The notes: generated by a model not told the origin, from the sequence alone. Positions 35,744 through 45,623 are shown, counted from the stretch's first letter. The stretch: DNA of 64,000 bases from Rheinheimera mangrovi (GCF_003990335.1 NZ_CP034683.1:3765501-3829500); one strand, 5' to 3'. Program-made: numbers and translations.

Positions 35744-36910
35744 ATGAAATTCCGTACTTTAAGTATTCATGCCGGGCAACAACCAGACCCAAGCACCGGC
35801 GCTTTAGCTACTCCGGTGTATTTCACCAGCACCTTTAGTTACGGTACAGCTGAAGAAGGTCAGGCCCGTTTTTCCGGTCAGAATCCGGGTTATATCTACA
35901 GTCGTTTTGCCAACCCTACGACCGCCGCCTTAGAGCAAAAACTGGCAGCCCTTGAAGGAGCAGACGAAGCTTTAGTCGTAGCCAGTGGTATGGCGGCAGT
36001 CAGCGCCATTATGTATGCGCTGACCAATGCAGGGGATGAAGTCGCTTTTATCGACCCTGTCTACGGCGGTACTGATGCCTTTTTACGTAATACCTTAACC
36101 CGCGCCGGTGTCACCTTAAGTCGTTACAGCAGCGATAAAGACTTTGCCGAACGGGTGAAACCCAACACCAAAGTGGTGTTATTTGAGCCTATCACCAACC
36201 CGACCTTAAAAGTGATAGACACTCGCATAGTGGTAGAAGCGGCCCGTAAAGTCGGCGCTTTGGTGATTTGTGACAATACCTTTTTAACGCCTTATTTATT
36301 CCGCCCGCTGGAAATAGGTGCTGATATTGTGATGCACAGCGGCACTAAATACCTGTCTGGCCATGGCGATATTATTGCCGGCATAGTGGCAGGACGCAGC
36401 GAACTGATGCAGAAAATCCGCACTGTGGCACTGAAACATATAGGTTCACCTATAGGCCCGCAGGAAGCTTATTTGCTGCAGCGTGGCGTAAAAACTCTGA
36501 CACTGCGGATGGATGCTCATATCGAAAACGCCCGTAAAGTGGCTGACTTTTTAGCGGCTCATCCTAAAGTGGCCAAAGTCTATTACCCTGGCCATGCCAG
36601 TCATCCGGGCCATCAGGCTGTAGCGGACACTGCCAGTGGTTTTGGTGGCATGGTGGCTGTGGATATCGAAGGTGGTTTTGCCAAAGCTGCCGTATTTTTA
36701 AATCACCTGCAGTTATTCGCGCAGGCGGTCAGCCTGGGTGATGTCGAAAGCCTCGCTTGTCACCCGGCCAGCACCACCCATGCTGCTATGACAGCTGAAG
36801 ACAGACAAAAAGCGGGTGTTACTGAAAATCTGGTGCGTCTGAGTATAGGTGTGGAAGATGCGGATGATTTAATAGCCGACTTAGCACAAGCTTTGGCCAA
36901 GCTCGACTAA
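35744..36910 (+). CDS. PLP-dependent trans-sulfuration enzyme (methionine gamma-lyase/cystathionine lyase-like)
   Basis: A 388-residue Cys/Met-metabolism PLP enzyme. The internal aldimine Lys is Lys202 in 'MHSGTKYLSGHGD'; phosphate-binding 'SGMAAVSA' and 'YSRFANPTT' are typical. Methionine gamma-lyases usually have Cys in the 'YGCT' motif, but here it is 'YGGT' as in cystathionine lyases/synthases and O-acylhomoserine sulfhydrylases, so the exact reaction is open. The upstream 2OG oxygenase and the downstream porin-sbp-cysTW run suggest a sulfur acquisition role. Confidence 0.88.
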   Translation: MKFRTLSIHAGQQPDPSTGALATPVYFTSTFSYGTAEEGQARFSGQNPGYIYSRFANPTTAALEQKLAALEGADEALVVASGMAAVSAIMYALTNAGDEVAFIDPVYGGTDAFLRNTLTRAGVTLSRYSSDKDFAERVKPNTKVVLFEPITNPTLKVIDTRIVVEAARKVGALVICDNTFLTPYLFRPLEIGADIVMHSGTKYLSGHGDIIAGIVAGRSELMQKIRTVALKHIGSPIGPQEAYLLQRGVKTLTLRMDAHIENARKVADFLAAHPKVAKVYYPGHASHPGHQAVADTASGFGGMVAVDIEGGFAKAAVFLNHLQLFAQAVSLGDVESLACHPASTTHAAMTAEDRQKAGVTENLVRLSIGVEDADDLIADLAQALAKLD

Positions 36911-37187
36911 AAGCAGGTATTGGGATGGTGAAGGGTCAAAGCTCAGCCTTTGGCCCTTATTCATTTCAGGACTATAAAATACGAATTTCGTTCTTTTTAA
37001 GAATATAAATATCCTCTACATTCATCTCAAGCGTCCAGACGGCTAAAGCTTGAAGCAAGTACAGTCGCAGGATCCGAAGCCTCCACCACTTGCGCTTCGT
37101 AGAAAACAAAAAACATCCAGGAACACAAAAACAAAAAACAGACTGACCGGAACGCCGGAAGTGATTAAAAAACTTGCGGAGAATATG

Positions 37188-38459
37188 ATGTCAGTTCAAT
37201 ACACTCAATATTACGGTTTACACAGCAAAGCCAGAACCAGCCCAACCCGTTTCTATAAAAGCTTCCAACTGGCCAGCCTGGCAGCAGCTTTGTTGCTCAG
37301 CTTACCCAGCCAAGCCGGTTACCCTAGTATTTACGGCAAAATTAATCTCAGTGCTCAGCAGTATAATTTCGAAAAGTTAAATTTTGCCCAGACCACTCCA
37401 GCCACTAGTCCGGTCAGCTATTTGCATACAGGCGCAACCAGCCTGGCTGATGAGCTGGACAACACCTCTGTCGAAAGCAATGCCTCGCGTTTTGGTATTC
37501 GTGGTGATTTAGATGTATCAGCCGAGCTGAAAATTGTTTACCTGGTGGAATACGGCATAGACGTCGACAACGGCACCAACGCCAATGGCCGTGAACTGAC
37601 TCAGCGTAATATCTACGCTGGCTTGCAGGGCGAATGGGGTACGCTGCTTATCGGCAAAAACGATACACCACTGAAAACTCTGCAAACCAATACGGTCGTG
37701 CGTGGCGACATCGACAGATTTAACGATGCAGCGCTTGCCGATATCGGCAGCTATCTGGTCGGCGAAAACCGCGCCGATAACGTGATCCAGTACAACTCAC
37801 CTATTTTCCTTGAAGGTTTTGAATTCAGTTTTGCCGCAGTACAAAGCGAAGAAACAGGCATAGCAGTCAATGCTAACAATCCACAGGATGAAAGTGATTT
37901 AGCCAGTGGTTATTCCAGCGCTTTAACTTACGGTAAATCCAAATGGTTTGTTGGTGTCGCCATCGACAACAATGTCGCCACTACAGACGCCATTCGGGTG
38001 TTAGGCGAAGTATCTGTTGGCCCGGTGAAATTAGGCGCTATCTACCAAAGCGCTGAAGCCCATAAAGACAGCGACCGTATTGGCCCCTTCTCTAGCTTCG
38101 TTGGCTCTTCAGTATCCAGCTCTGGTGCGCAAAACGGCCTGAACCCGATCAGCGAATGGGATGGCGTTTCAGGTAATGCCTTTATTGAGCAGGATGGTTA
38201 TGTGCTGAATGCGGCCTGGAAAGTTGCAGGCCCATGGACAGCCAAAGCTCAGTACGGCAGCTCAACCTCTACACCAGCCAACAGCAGCTACGGCGATGTG
38301 GATCTGACAGCTCTGGCACTGGGTGTGGATTACAAACTAAGTGACGCAGCACGGCTTTACAGCTACTACGCCCAGTTAGAAACCGAAGGTGACAGCCTGA
38401 TCGGCACAGTAAAACCTAAAGACAGCACTTTGGCCCTGGGCCTGGATTTCAGATTCTGA
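37188..38459 (+). CDS. Outer-membrane porin (gram-negative porin family)
   Basis: A 423-residue porin from the ATG at 37188, which sits 6 bases behind GGAG. The frame extends upstream to 37050 but without a credible start. A long signal sequence ends LPSQA-G (about residue 38). The mature part begins '[20 protein letters not shown]' and has the alternating strands, '[10 protein letters not shown]', and C-terminal Phe ('LALGLDFRF') of 16-stranded porins. It is 25 bases upstream of the sulfate-binding protein gene, so it may be an oxyanion or sulfur-source porin expressed under sulfur limitation; that link is inferred from position. Confidence 0.85.
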   Translation: MSVQYTQYYGLHSKARTSPTRFYKSFQLASLAAALLLSLPSQAGYPSIYGKINLSAQQYNFEKLNFAQTTPATSPVSYLHTGATSLADELDNTSVESNASRFGIRGDLDVSAELKIVYLVEYGIDVDNGTNANGRELTQRNIYAGLQGEWGTLLIGKNDTPLKTLQTNTVVRGDIDRFNDAALADIGSYLVGENRADNVIQYNSPIFLEGFEFSFAAVQSEETGIAVNANNPQDESDLASGYSSALTYGKSKWFVGVAIDNNVATTDAIRVLGEVSVGPVKLGAIYQSAEAHKDSDRIGPFSSFVGSSVSSSGAQNGLNPISEWDGVSGNAFIEQDGYVLNAAWKVAGPWTAKAQYGSSTSTPANSSYGDVDLTALALGVDYKLSDAARLYSYYAQLETEGDSLIGTVKPKDSTLALGLDFRF

Positions 38460-38484
38460 ACCCTATTTTAAAAGGAAAAACGCT

Positions 38485-39480
38485 ATGCAAAGCATCAAAA
38501 ATAAATTACTGCTGGCCGCCACTGTACTGACCTTAAGTTCAGGCTTAATGGCCAAAGATATTACCTTACTCAATGTGTCGTACGACCCAACCCGCGAGTT
38601 ATACCGTGATTACAACAAAGCCTTCTCGGCTTACTGGCAGCAAAAAACCGGCGATACCGTCAAAATTGAACAATCACACGGTGGTTCCGGCAGCCAATCA
38701 CGTTCTGTCATTGATGGCTTAAGAGCAGATGTAGTGACCTTAGCTTTGTCCGGCGATATAGATCCGCTGGCAAAAATTGGTAAGTTACTGCCGGAAAACT
38801 GGGAAAGCCGATTAGCCGACAGCAGCGCGCCTTACACCTCCACCATCGTATTTTTGGTGCGCAAAGGTAATCCGAAAAATATCAAAGACTGGGACGACCT
38901 GGTAAAAGAAGGGGTCGAAGTGATCACTCCGAATCCGAAAACCTCAGGCGGCGCCCGCTGGAACTATTTAGCAGCCTGGGCTTATGCCGAACAAAAATAC
39001 GGCTCCGATGATGCAGCCAAAGACTTCGTTGGCAAGCTGTTTAAAAACGTACCTGTACTGGACTCTGGCGCCCGTGGTTCAACCACCACTTTTGTGCAGC
39101 GTGGCATAGGGGATGTGTTACTGGCCTGGGAAAACGAAGCCTTTTTGGCAGTCAATGAATTAGGCAAAGACAAGATTGAAATCGTAGTGCCGTCCTTGTC
39201 TATTCTGGCTGAACCTTCTGTTGCTGTAGTGGATAAAAACACTGAAGCCAAAGGCACCACCGAAGTAGCTACTGCCTACCTGCAGTACCTGTATAGCAAA
39301 GAAGGCCAACAACTGGCGGCCAAACATTACTACAGACCTCGCGACAAAGCAGTGGCAGCAGAGTACAGCAAACAGTTCCCACAACTGAAGCTGGTGACTA
39401 TTGCCGACTTTGGTGGCTGGCAAAAAGCCCAACCAGAACACTTTGGTGATGGCGGCGTGTTTGACCAAATTTATAACTAG
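38485..39480 (+). CDS. sbp: Periplasmic sulfate/thiosulfate-binding protein
   Basis: A 331-residue periplasmic binding protein of the Sbp/CysP family with signal peptide ending SGLMA-K. Family features are '[20 protein letters not shown]', '[20 protein letters not shown]', '[10 protein letters not shown]', '[16 protein letters not shown]', and '[20 protein letters not shown]', which hold the oxyanion through backbone amides and hydroxyls. It feeds the CysT-CysW permease encoded next. AAGGA ribosome site. An IR-type hairpin lies between it and cysT and may stabilise its mRNA. Confidence 0.95.
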   Translation: MQSIKNKLLLAATVLTLSSGLMAKDITLLNVSYDPTRELYRDYNKAFSAYWQQKTGDTVKIEQSHGGSGSQSRSVIDGLRADVVTLALSGDIDPLAKIGKLLPENWESRLADSSAPYTSTIVFLVRKGNPKNIKDWDDLVKEGVEVITPNPKTSGGARWNYLAAWAYAEQKYGSDDAAKDFVGKLFKNVPVLDSGARGSTTTFVQRGIGDVLLAWENEAFLAVNELGKDKIEIVVPSLSILAEPSVAVVDKNTEAKGTTEVATAYLQYLYSKEGQQLAAKHYYRPRDKAVAAEYSKQFPQLKLVTIADFGGWQKAQPEHFGDGGVFDQIYN

Positions 39481-39518
39481 TCATAGACCTCAAAATAATT
39501 GGAGCTGCAGCGCGGCAT

Positions 39519-39544
39519 TGTAGGGGCAGGGTTTATCCCTGCCC
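39519..39544. repeat. REP-like palindromic repeat, copy 1
   Basis: TGTAGGGGCAGGG, centre TTTAT, CCCTGCCC. It matches 49491-49516 (reverse orientation) at 19 of 26 positions, with a compensated A/T to G/C stem pair. It lies between sbp and cysT. The 16 bases at 39496-39511 ahead of it resemble the left end of the element at 47800. Confidence 0.65.
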
Positions 39545-39637
39545 ACCTGGTGTCAGAATCAAGGCACCAGAGTCAAAATGCCAGCACAGCTGCAGTTTTA
39601 TCTGCGAAAGGGATAACCACAAAGGAGGTTCCTTATC

Positions 39638-40480
39638 TTGAACAAATCATCCTGGCTAAAACCCACCGTATTACCCGGCTTTGGCTTATCCCTGGGCTTT
39701 GCCACCTTTTATTTAAGCTTAATAGTGCTGCTGCCTTTAGCCGCTTTATTGGGTCATAGCCTGACGTTAAGTTGGGCAGAATTCTGGAAAGTAGTGGCCA
39801 GTGACAGAGCTATCGCCAGTTATCAGCTGACTTTTGGCGCCTCTTTTATTGCTGCAGCTGTCAATCTGGTGTTTGGTTTGATCGTCGCCTGGGTGTTAGT
39901 GCGCTACAACTTCTTTGGCAAAAAGGTGATTGATGCCTTAGTCGATTTACCCTTTGCTTTACCCACAGCAGTAGCAGGCATAGCGCTGACAGCCATTTAT
40001 GCCCCTAATGGCTGGATTGGCCAGCATTTAAGCGCTTGGGGCATTAAAGCCGCCTACAGCCCGTTAGGTGTCACCTTAGCATTGATTTTTATCGGCCTGC
40101 CTTTTGTAGTGCGCACAGTGCAGCCTGTACTAGAGGATTTGGAAAAAGAAATTGAGGAAGCAGCCGCCAGTTTAGGTGCAAATCGCTTACAAACCTTTTG
40201 CCGCATTTTATTCCCAGCTCTGTTGCCCTCTTTACTGACAGGTTTTGCGCTGGCATTTGCCCGTGCTGTCGGTGAATACGGTTCTGTGGTCTTTATCAGC
40301 GGCAATATGCCAATGAAAACTGAAATTACGCCGCTGCTCATCATGACCCGCTTAGAACAGTTTGATTATGCCGGTGCCGCCGCACTTGGCTCTGTGATGT
40401 TATTGATTTCCTTTATTTTATTGCTGCTGATTAACCTGCTTCAACACTGGAGCAATAACAGACATGGAGCCAAAGCATGA
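39638..40480 (+). CDS. cysT: Sulfate ABC transporter permease CysT (CysU)
   Basis: A 280-residue inner-membrane permease with six helices and the ABC EAA loop 'EEAAASLGANRLQTFCRILF', then 'PALLPSLLTG'. It forms the sulfate/thiosulfate channel with CysW. The start is a TTG at 39638 preceded by an exceptionally good ribosome site AAAGGAGG (39621-39628). The last four bases overlap cysW (ATGA), giving coupled translation. Confidence 0.95.
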   Translation: MNKSSWLKPTVLPGFGLSLGFATFYLSLIVLLPLAALLGHSLTLSWAEFWKVVASDRAIASYQLTFGASFIAAAVNLVFGLIVAWVLVRYNFFGKKVIDALVDLPFALPTAVAGIALTAIYAPNGWIGQHLSAWGIKAAYSPLGVTLALIFIGLPFVVRTVQPVLEDLEKEIEEAAASLGANRLQTFCRILFPALLPSLLTGFALAFARAVGEYGSVVFISGNMPMKTEITPLLIMTRLEQFDYAGAAALGSVMLLISFILLLLINLLQHWSNNRHGAKA

Positions 40481-41361
40481 GCAGTATCCCACTCGTTTCC
40501 CCTCATCCGGCAGCTGCAGCTTTACGCAAAGCCACCACAGAACCTGCATGGGTCAGACTACTGCTCACCTGCATTGCCCTGTTGTTTTTAAGTCTGTTCC
40601 TAGTGCTGCCATTAATCATTGTTTTTAGCGAAGCTTTTGCCCGTGGTGCTGAACTGTATTGGGCTTCCATCAGTGAACCTGCTGCTTTACATGCGATTAA
40701 ACTCACACTGATAGCAGCAGCTATTGCTGTACCCTGCAATGTGATTTTTGGTCTGGCAGCCAGCTGGGCTATCGCCAAGTTTCAGTTTAAAGGCCGGCAG
40801 CTGTTGATCACCCTAATAGATCTGCCAATAGCCGTCTCACCTGTGATTGTAGGTTTAAGCCTGATGCTGATTTTTGGCGCTCGCGGTTATTTAGGCGATT
40901 GGCTGATGGATCATGATGTGCGCATTATGTTTGCAGTCCCCGGCATAGTACTGGCGACTATTTTTATCACCTTTCCTTTTGTGGCCCGTGAGCTTATTCC
41001 ATTAATGCAGGAGCAAGGCAGGGAGCAGGAAGAAGCCGCTTTAACTTTAGGTGCCAACGGCTGGCAAACCTTTTTCCGGGTTACTTTACCTTCAGTGAAA
41101 TGGGCCTTGTTATACGGCGTGATTTTAGCCAATGCCCGCGCTATGGGTGAGTTTGGCGCTGTCAGTGTGGTGTCAGGAAAAATCCGCGAGCAAACCAATA
41201 CCATGCCTTTGCATATTGAAATCTTGTACAACGAATATCAGTTTGCTGCCGCTTTTGCCGTATCGTCTTTATTAGCTTTATTGGCTTTAGTCACACTTCT
41301 GCTGAAATCCCTGCTGGAATACAAAGCGGCCAAAGATTTAGCCCAAGGCCGATCGCACTAA
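40477..41361 (+). CDS. cysW: Sulfate ABC transporter permease CysW
   Basis: A 294-residue second permease of the sulfate transporter with six helices. The EAA loop is 'EEAALTLGANGWQTFFRVTL'; 'GEFGAVSVVSGKIR' near the C-terminus is typical of CysW. It overlaps cysT. The cysA ATPase gene, normally next, is missing here and lies at 46.6-47.7 kb on the opposite strand. Confidence 0.95.
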   Translation: MSSIPLVSPHPAAAALRKATTEPAWVRLLLTCIALLFLSLFLVLPLIIVFSEAFARGAELYWASISEPAALHAIKLTLIAAAIAVPCNVIFGLAASWAIAKFQFKGRQLLITLIDLPIAVSPVIVGLSLMLIFGARGYLGDWLMDHDVRIMFAVPGIVLATIFITFPFVARELIPLMQEQGREQEEAALTLGANGWQTFFRVTLPSVKWALLYGVILANARAMGEFGAVSVVSGKIREQTNTMPLHIEILYNEYQFAAAFAVSSLLALLALVTLLLKSLLEYKAAKDLAQGRSH

Positions 41362-41372
41362 CCTCTACTCAG

Positions 41373-41403
41373 CCTGTTAGCTGCGGATTTCGCAGCTAAC
41401 AGG
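41373..41403. terminator. Perfect 13-bp hairpin at the cysW/gltP-like convergence
   Basis: CCTGTTAGCTGCG pairs with CGCAGCTAACAGG around a 5-base loop. It overlaps the last codons of the symporter gene. No T-run, so its terminator function is uncertain. Confidence 0.5.
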
Positions 41404-42666
41404 CGTCTCTGCCAGAGCTTTTGCAAAAACGCCGTCATCGTTCAGGTTCTCTTGAGCAGCAAGTCCTGTCAGCAAGCCTTCCTGCTCAGCGACCACTAAA
41501 GCCACCATGGTATCGCCAGTGACATTAGTGGTAGTGCGGGCCATATCGACAATACGGTCGATGGCGGCGATAAAGGCGATACCTTCCAGCGGTAAACCCA
41601 CCACAGATAAAGTCACAGTCAGCATCACCAGCGCAGTGCCTGGCACACCAGCTGTGCCTAATGAAGCCAAAGTGGCGGTACCAACAATCAGCAGATAATC
41701 AATAAACTGCAGTTCAATGCCGTATAAGCTGGCAATAAAAATAGCGGCTATTGCCGGATAAATACCACCACAACCATCCATATTGATGGTTGAACCTAAA
41801 GGCAACACAAAACCCGCATAGTCTTTGGAGACCTTCAGATCTTCAGTCACAGCTTTGTAACTGGCAGGCAAAGAGGCATAACTGGAGCAGGTACTAAAGG
41901 CAACCAGTTGCACCGGGAAAATAGCTTTGAAGTAATCCGTTACTTTCATTGAACTGAAAAAGTGCACAAAACCGCCATAGGTCAGGCCAATATGCAGCAA
42001 ACAGCCAACATAAATAGCCAAAATAAACTTACCCAGCGGCAGCAACATCTCCAGGCCATAAGTGCCAACCACCCAGGCTATCAAACCAAAAATACCCACA
42101 GGAGTAAACAGCAGCACCAGACGGGTGACCTCAAACATCATATCGGCGCCAGAGCGAACCACTGCAAGCATAGCAGTGCCCTTTTCGCCTATATTACGCA
42201 GAGCAAGCCCCAACAAAATGGCAAACAACATCACAGGTAAAACCTGTCCCTGCGCCATAGCGGCCACAGGATTTGCAGGTATTAAATCCACCAGTACCTG
42301 ACTGACAGGAGGTATGACTTTTTCGGTCACTTGTGCAGCCACTAAATTCTGGCCAGCTTCAAATTGAAAAGCTGTGCCTACACCCAGGCCTATCAGGCTG
42401 GCAATCAAAGCGGTCAATAAAAATAGCCCCACTGTTTTACTGGCGATACGACCTAAGCCTTTGCCTTGTCCCAGTGAGGTAATACTTAAAATCAGGCTAA
42501 AAAACACCAGCGGGATCACTAACATCTTAATGGCATTGATATAGGCGGTTCCCAACGGCTTTAATAGCAGCGCATCAGTGCCTAACACTAAACCCGCAAT
42601 GACACCCAATGCCATAGCAACTAACACCTGCTGCCAGAGTGCAAATTTTAAATTGATGTTTTTCAT
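41377..42666 (-). CDS. Dicarboxylate/amino acid:cation symporter (DAACS/GltP-DctA family)
   Basis: A 429-residue transporter of the SLC1/DAACS fold with eight helices and two re-entrant loops. Visible motifs are 'MFAILLGLALRNIGEKG' and the substrate-site segment 'VLPLGSTINMDGCGGIYP', then 'LASLGTAGVPGTALVMLTV' and 'DRIVDMARTTTNVTGD'. The serine-poor 'FSTCSSYASLP' replaces the usual serine-rich loop. It moves glutamate, aspartate or C4-dicarboxylates with Na+ or H+; substrate not decidable here. ATG 42666 is preferred over a GTG four codons upstream. Confidence 0.92.
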   Translation of the reverse strand: MKNINLKFALWQQVLVAMALGVIAGLVLGTDALLLKPLGTAYINAIKMLVIPLVFFSLILSITSLGQGKGLGRIASKTVGLFLLTALIASLIGLGVGTAFQFEAGQNLVAAQVTEKVIPPVSQVLVDLIPANPVAAMAQGQVLPVMLFAILLGLALRNIGEKGTAMLAVVRSGADMMFEVTRLVLLFTPVGIFGLIAWVVGTYGLEMLLPLGKFILAIYVGCLLHIGLTYGGFVHFFSSMKVTDYFKAIFPVQLVAFSTCSSYASLPASYKAVTEDLKVSKDYAGFVLPLGSTINMDGCGGIYPAIAAIFIASLYGIELQFIDYLLIVGTATLASLGTAGVPGTALVMLTVTLSVVGLPLEGIAFIAAIDRIVDMARTTTNVTGDTMVALVVAEQEGLLTGLAAQENLNDDGVFAKALAETPVSCEIRS

Positions 42667-42815
42667 AACAAATTCCACAGAAGATAGCTGGCCAGTATAA
42701 GTGCCAGACCAATTCGGACCTATTCAGTTCTGTTCTAAGCAAGAACCAAAAGGAGCAAGGCTTTGGCTGATGCTAACGCCTAAATATGATATTCACTTTT
42801 GGAATATAAATTACA

Positions 42816-42844
42816 TTTACACAATCATTTTGATCTAATAGATT
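42816..42844 (+). promoter_or_regulatory. Predicted promoter of the candidate RNA
   Basis: TTTACA (42816-42821), a 17-base spacer, TAGATT (42839-42844). It matches sigma-70 spacing and would start transcription near 42851, where no gene begins. Confidence 0.4.
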
Positions 42845-42850
42845 AAAGCT

Positions 42851-43043
42851 GTTGCCGCAATACCTCACCTGGTAGTGCAGCAACCACCTTAGTTGTTGAA
42901 TGGATGCGAAATTCGTAGGGTACATGGAGTGCCACCCCCCGCTACGTTCTATTCCTTGTCCTGTTGCTTGTGGTCCACAGTCTTTATCGACTTAAGTGAC
43001 TACCCCAATATAGCCCCGCTAACTTTTCGGCGGGGTCTTTTTT
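42851..43043 (+). ncRNA. Candidate small RNA or attenuated leader upstream of the TonB receptor gene
   Basis: A promoter-like element ahead, no credible ORF, several internal hairpins (for example CGTAG/CTACG enclosing GGTAC/GTGCC), and a GC-rich terminator with T-run at the end define a possible 190-base RNA. A ten-base stretch GTAGGGTACA inside equals, as I remember it, the 5' end of the Spot 42 sRNA, and GTTCTAT follows. The rest does not align well and the polA-engB context is absent, so this identity is weak. Confidence 0.35.
43012..43043 (+). terminator. Rho-independent terminator with no upstream + strand gene
   Basis: GCCCCGC, loop TAACTTTTCG region, GCGGGGT followed by CTTTTTT. It cannot belong to the leftward symporter gene, so it ends a separate transcript or attenuates the TonB receptor gene. 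Confidence 0.75.
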
Positions 43044-43153
43044 ATTCACAAAACCTTTATATCTATTTGAAATATTCAATCACAATTTATTGAAATGTTT
43101 ACATAAAAGATTGGGTATGATTCGAATGTAGTACATTAATGAAAGGACTTAGC

Positions 43154-45556
43154 ATGACGATAAAAACTCCACTGGCATCCGCTATCAGTTTGGTATTGAT
43201 CAGCGGTGCTTACAGCAGCAGCACTCTGGCGCAACAGGCGCAGGCTGACGTAGAGAAAATTTCCGTGATTGGCAGTCGTCTATCCGTGCGATCAGCCACC
43301 GAAACCAGCTCACCAGTCGATATTATTGATGAAGCTCAACTGGCAGGCACAGGTGCGCTGGAAACAGCCAAAGCTTTGCAAATGCTGGTTCCAAGCTTTA
43401 ACTTCCCGACATCTTCTATTACAGACGGTTCTGATGCAGTAAAACCAGCCAGTTTAAGAGGTTTGTCACCAGACCATACGCTGGTATTAGTGAATGGTAA
43501 AAGACGCCATGGCACAGCTTTGGTTCACCTGAACGGTACTATGGGCCGCGGTAGTTCAAATGTCGATTTGAATACTATCCCTGTTTCAGCCATTAAACGC
43601 ATTGAAGTACTGCGTGACGGTGCTGCGGCTCAATATGGTTCGGATGCTATTGCTGGCGTTATTAACATAGTACTGAAAGATCAGGCGGGCTCGGGTGAGA
43701 TTACTGCCAGCACAGGTCAAACCTACGAAGGCGATGGCGAATACTACAAGGCGTCGCTGAATTCAGGCTTTCGTTTTGCCGATACTGGCTTTGTAAACTT
43801 CAGTGTGGAGCAACAGCACAAAAATGGCACCAACAGAGCGGGTTTAGATCCACGTGAGCAATACAACCCGATTAACGGCGCTCCGGATCCGCGTGAAGCC
43901 AGTTTTAATCGGCTAAGTCACAAAGTGGGTGATGCCGCATTTAAACAACAAGCTGTGTTTATTAATGCAGGCTACGAGCACGGCACTACAGAATGGTATG
44001 CCTTTGGTGGCGCCAGTCACAGAGAATCAGCTTCAGGCGCTTTTTATCGTATAGCGAAAGATGCGCGTAACGTCCCGGAAATTTACCCTGACGGCTATCT
44101 ACCGGAAATAGCACCAGAATCAGGTGATTACTCCTTAACTACAGGAGTCAGATTTGACGTTGCTGACTGGCGCCTGGACCTCTCTGCTGGCACAGGTGAA
44201 AGCAGCTTCAAATACTATGTCAATAATTCGCTGAATGCATCTTTTGGCCCCACCAGCCCAACCAGCGCTTATGCCGGTGAACTGGTGAATGCTGAGCAAA
44301 ACTTTAATGTTGATGCCAGTAAAAGATACAGCTTTGTCAACGATTCAGAATTGGTGGTATCCACAGGGCTAAGCCGCCGCCATAACAGCTACCAGATTAA
44401 TGCTGGTGAAGAGGTATCATGGCGCAACTATGGTTATCAGAATAAAGCCGGAGGTATTCAGGGTTTTGGTGGTTTTACCCCAGAGTCAGAAGTAGACGAA
44501 TCGCGCCACAATACCGCACTTTATCTGGAACTTGAAAACGCCCTGACAGACGATTTTACCTGGGGTGCAGCTGTACGTCAGGAAGACTATTCCGACTTTG
44601 GCAGCGACACTAGCTGGAAACTGTCTGGCCGTTATCAATTGACTGAGAAATGGGCTGTACGTGCCACAGCAAACGATGCGTTCCGGGCCCCTAGTGTGCA
44701 GCAACTGTATTTCTCTAACTTGTCGACACTTTTTGTGGCCGATCCGCAAACAGGTGTGCTGACACCTACTGAATCCGGTACTTTTAACAATATATCGGCC
44801 GTAACCCGAGCTATTGGCCAGGGTGATTTGCAAGCAGAGTCGGCGTTAAGTTTCAGTGGCGGCATTACCTTTCAGGGTGATGACGGCTTCAGCTTCACGT
44901 TGGATGGCTACCGCATTGAGCTGGACGACCGCGTGATACTGACAGGCAGCGTTGCCCGTGCCGACAGTGTTGCTTTAGCTGCTATTTTGGGTGATTCAGG
45001 AGCAAACTCAGTTCGGTTCTTTACTAATGCTGTAGATACCACGACTCAAGGCCTGGAAGCTGTAGTGGCCTACCAGTGGGACGCTGGGTTGTGGGGAGAA
45101 TGGAAAACTTCGTTCAGCGCGCAATACAACGACACCAGCATAGACGCTATCCGTGTTCCCACTCTGTTGGATGGTCTTCAGAGCAAACTCTTTGATCGGG
45201 TTGAGCAAGTACGTTTAACCAAAGCCAATCCAAATAAAGGCGCAGTCTGGAGCCTGACACAGGATTACAAGCAGCTGCAAACCAATCTGAGACTAAACTA
45301 CTTTGGTCCTTACACTATTGGTTATGCCACAGGAGATAAAACCTACAGCGGCAAAACTACAGTGGATATCACTTTTCACTACGAGCTGACGGATCAATTG
45401 CGTTTTGGCTTTGGCGCCAACAATCTGTTTGATACTTATCCGGATAAACAACCGGAGATCAACAGCTTCAATGGGATCTTTATCTATCCAAATACCAATG
45501 CGCCTTTTGGCTTTAACGGTGGCTCTTATTACGCAGATCTGAGTTATCGCTTCTGA
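43154..45556 (+). CDS. TonB-dependent outer-membrane receptor
   Basis: An 800-residue receptor from ATG 43154 (AAAGGA ribosome site 6 bases upstream). The signal peptide ends TLAQ-Q. A TonB box-like segment 'VEKISVIGSR' precedes the plug domain ('ASLRGLSPDHTLVLVNGKRR', 'IKRIEVLRDGAAAQYGSDAI', 'AGVINIVLK'), then a 22-strand barrel ending in '...GGSYYADLSYRF' with C-terminal Phe. It imports a ligand with energy from TonB-ExbBD. No adjacent ligand-specific genes identify the substrate; carbohydrate, siderophore and cofactor are all possible. Confidence 0.95.
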   Translation: MTIKTPLASAISLVLISGAYSSSTLAQQAQADVEKISVIGSRLSVRSATETSSPVDIIDEAQLAGTGALETAKALQMLVPSFNFPTSSITDGSDAVKPASLRGLSPDHTLVLVNGKRRHGTALVHLNGTMGRGSSNVDLNTIPVSAIKRIEVLRDGAAAQYGSDAIAGVINIVLKDQAGSGEITASTGQTYEGDGEYYKASLNSGFRFADTGFVNFSVEQQHKNGTNRAGLDPREQYNPINGAPDPREASFNRLSHKVGDAAFKQQAVFINAGYEHGTTEWYAFGGASHRESASGAFYRIAKDARNVPEIYPDGYLPEIAPESGDYSLTTGVRFDVADWRLDLSAGTGESSFKYYVNNSLNASFGPTSPTSAYAGELVNAEQNFNVDASKRYSFVNDSELVVSTGLSRRHNSYQINAGEEVSWRNYGYQNKAGGIQGFGGFTPESEVDESRHNTALYLELENALTDDFTWGAAVRQEDYSDFGSDTSWKLSGRYQLTEKWAVRATANDAFRAPSVQQLYFSNLSTLFVADPQTGVLTPTESGTFNNISAVTRAIGQGDLQAESALSFSGGITFQGDDGFSFTLDGYRIELDDRVILTGSVARADSVALAAILGDSGANSVRFFTNAVDTTTQGLEAVVAYQWDAGLWGEWKTSFSAQYNDTSIDAIRVPTLLDGLQSKLFDRVEQVRLTKANPNKGAVWSLTQDYKQLQTNLRLNYFGPYTIGYATGDKTYSGKTTVDITFHYELTDQLRFGFGANNLFDTYPDKQPEINSFNGIFIYPNTNAPFGFNGGSYYADLSYRF

Positions 45557-45578
45557 GCAGGTGAATAACAGTATCTTC

Positions 45579-45604
45579 AAGGCAGCTTCGGCTGCCTTTT
45601 TTAT
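45579..45604 (+). terminator. Rho-independent terminator after the TonB receptor gene
   Basis: AAGGCAGC, tetraloop TTCG, GCTGCC followed by a T-run. Confidence 0.93.
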
Positions 45605-45623
45605 GTCCATGGAAGGACGGTAT

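Noticed and set aside
42893..43093. 66-codon rightward ORF in the symporter/TonB receptor gap
   Set aside because: Spans the terminator hairpin and has no ribosome site; the RNA interpretation fits better.
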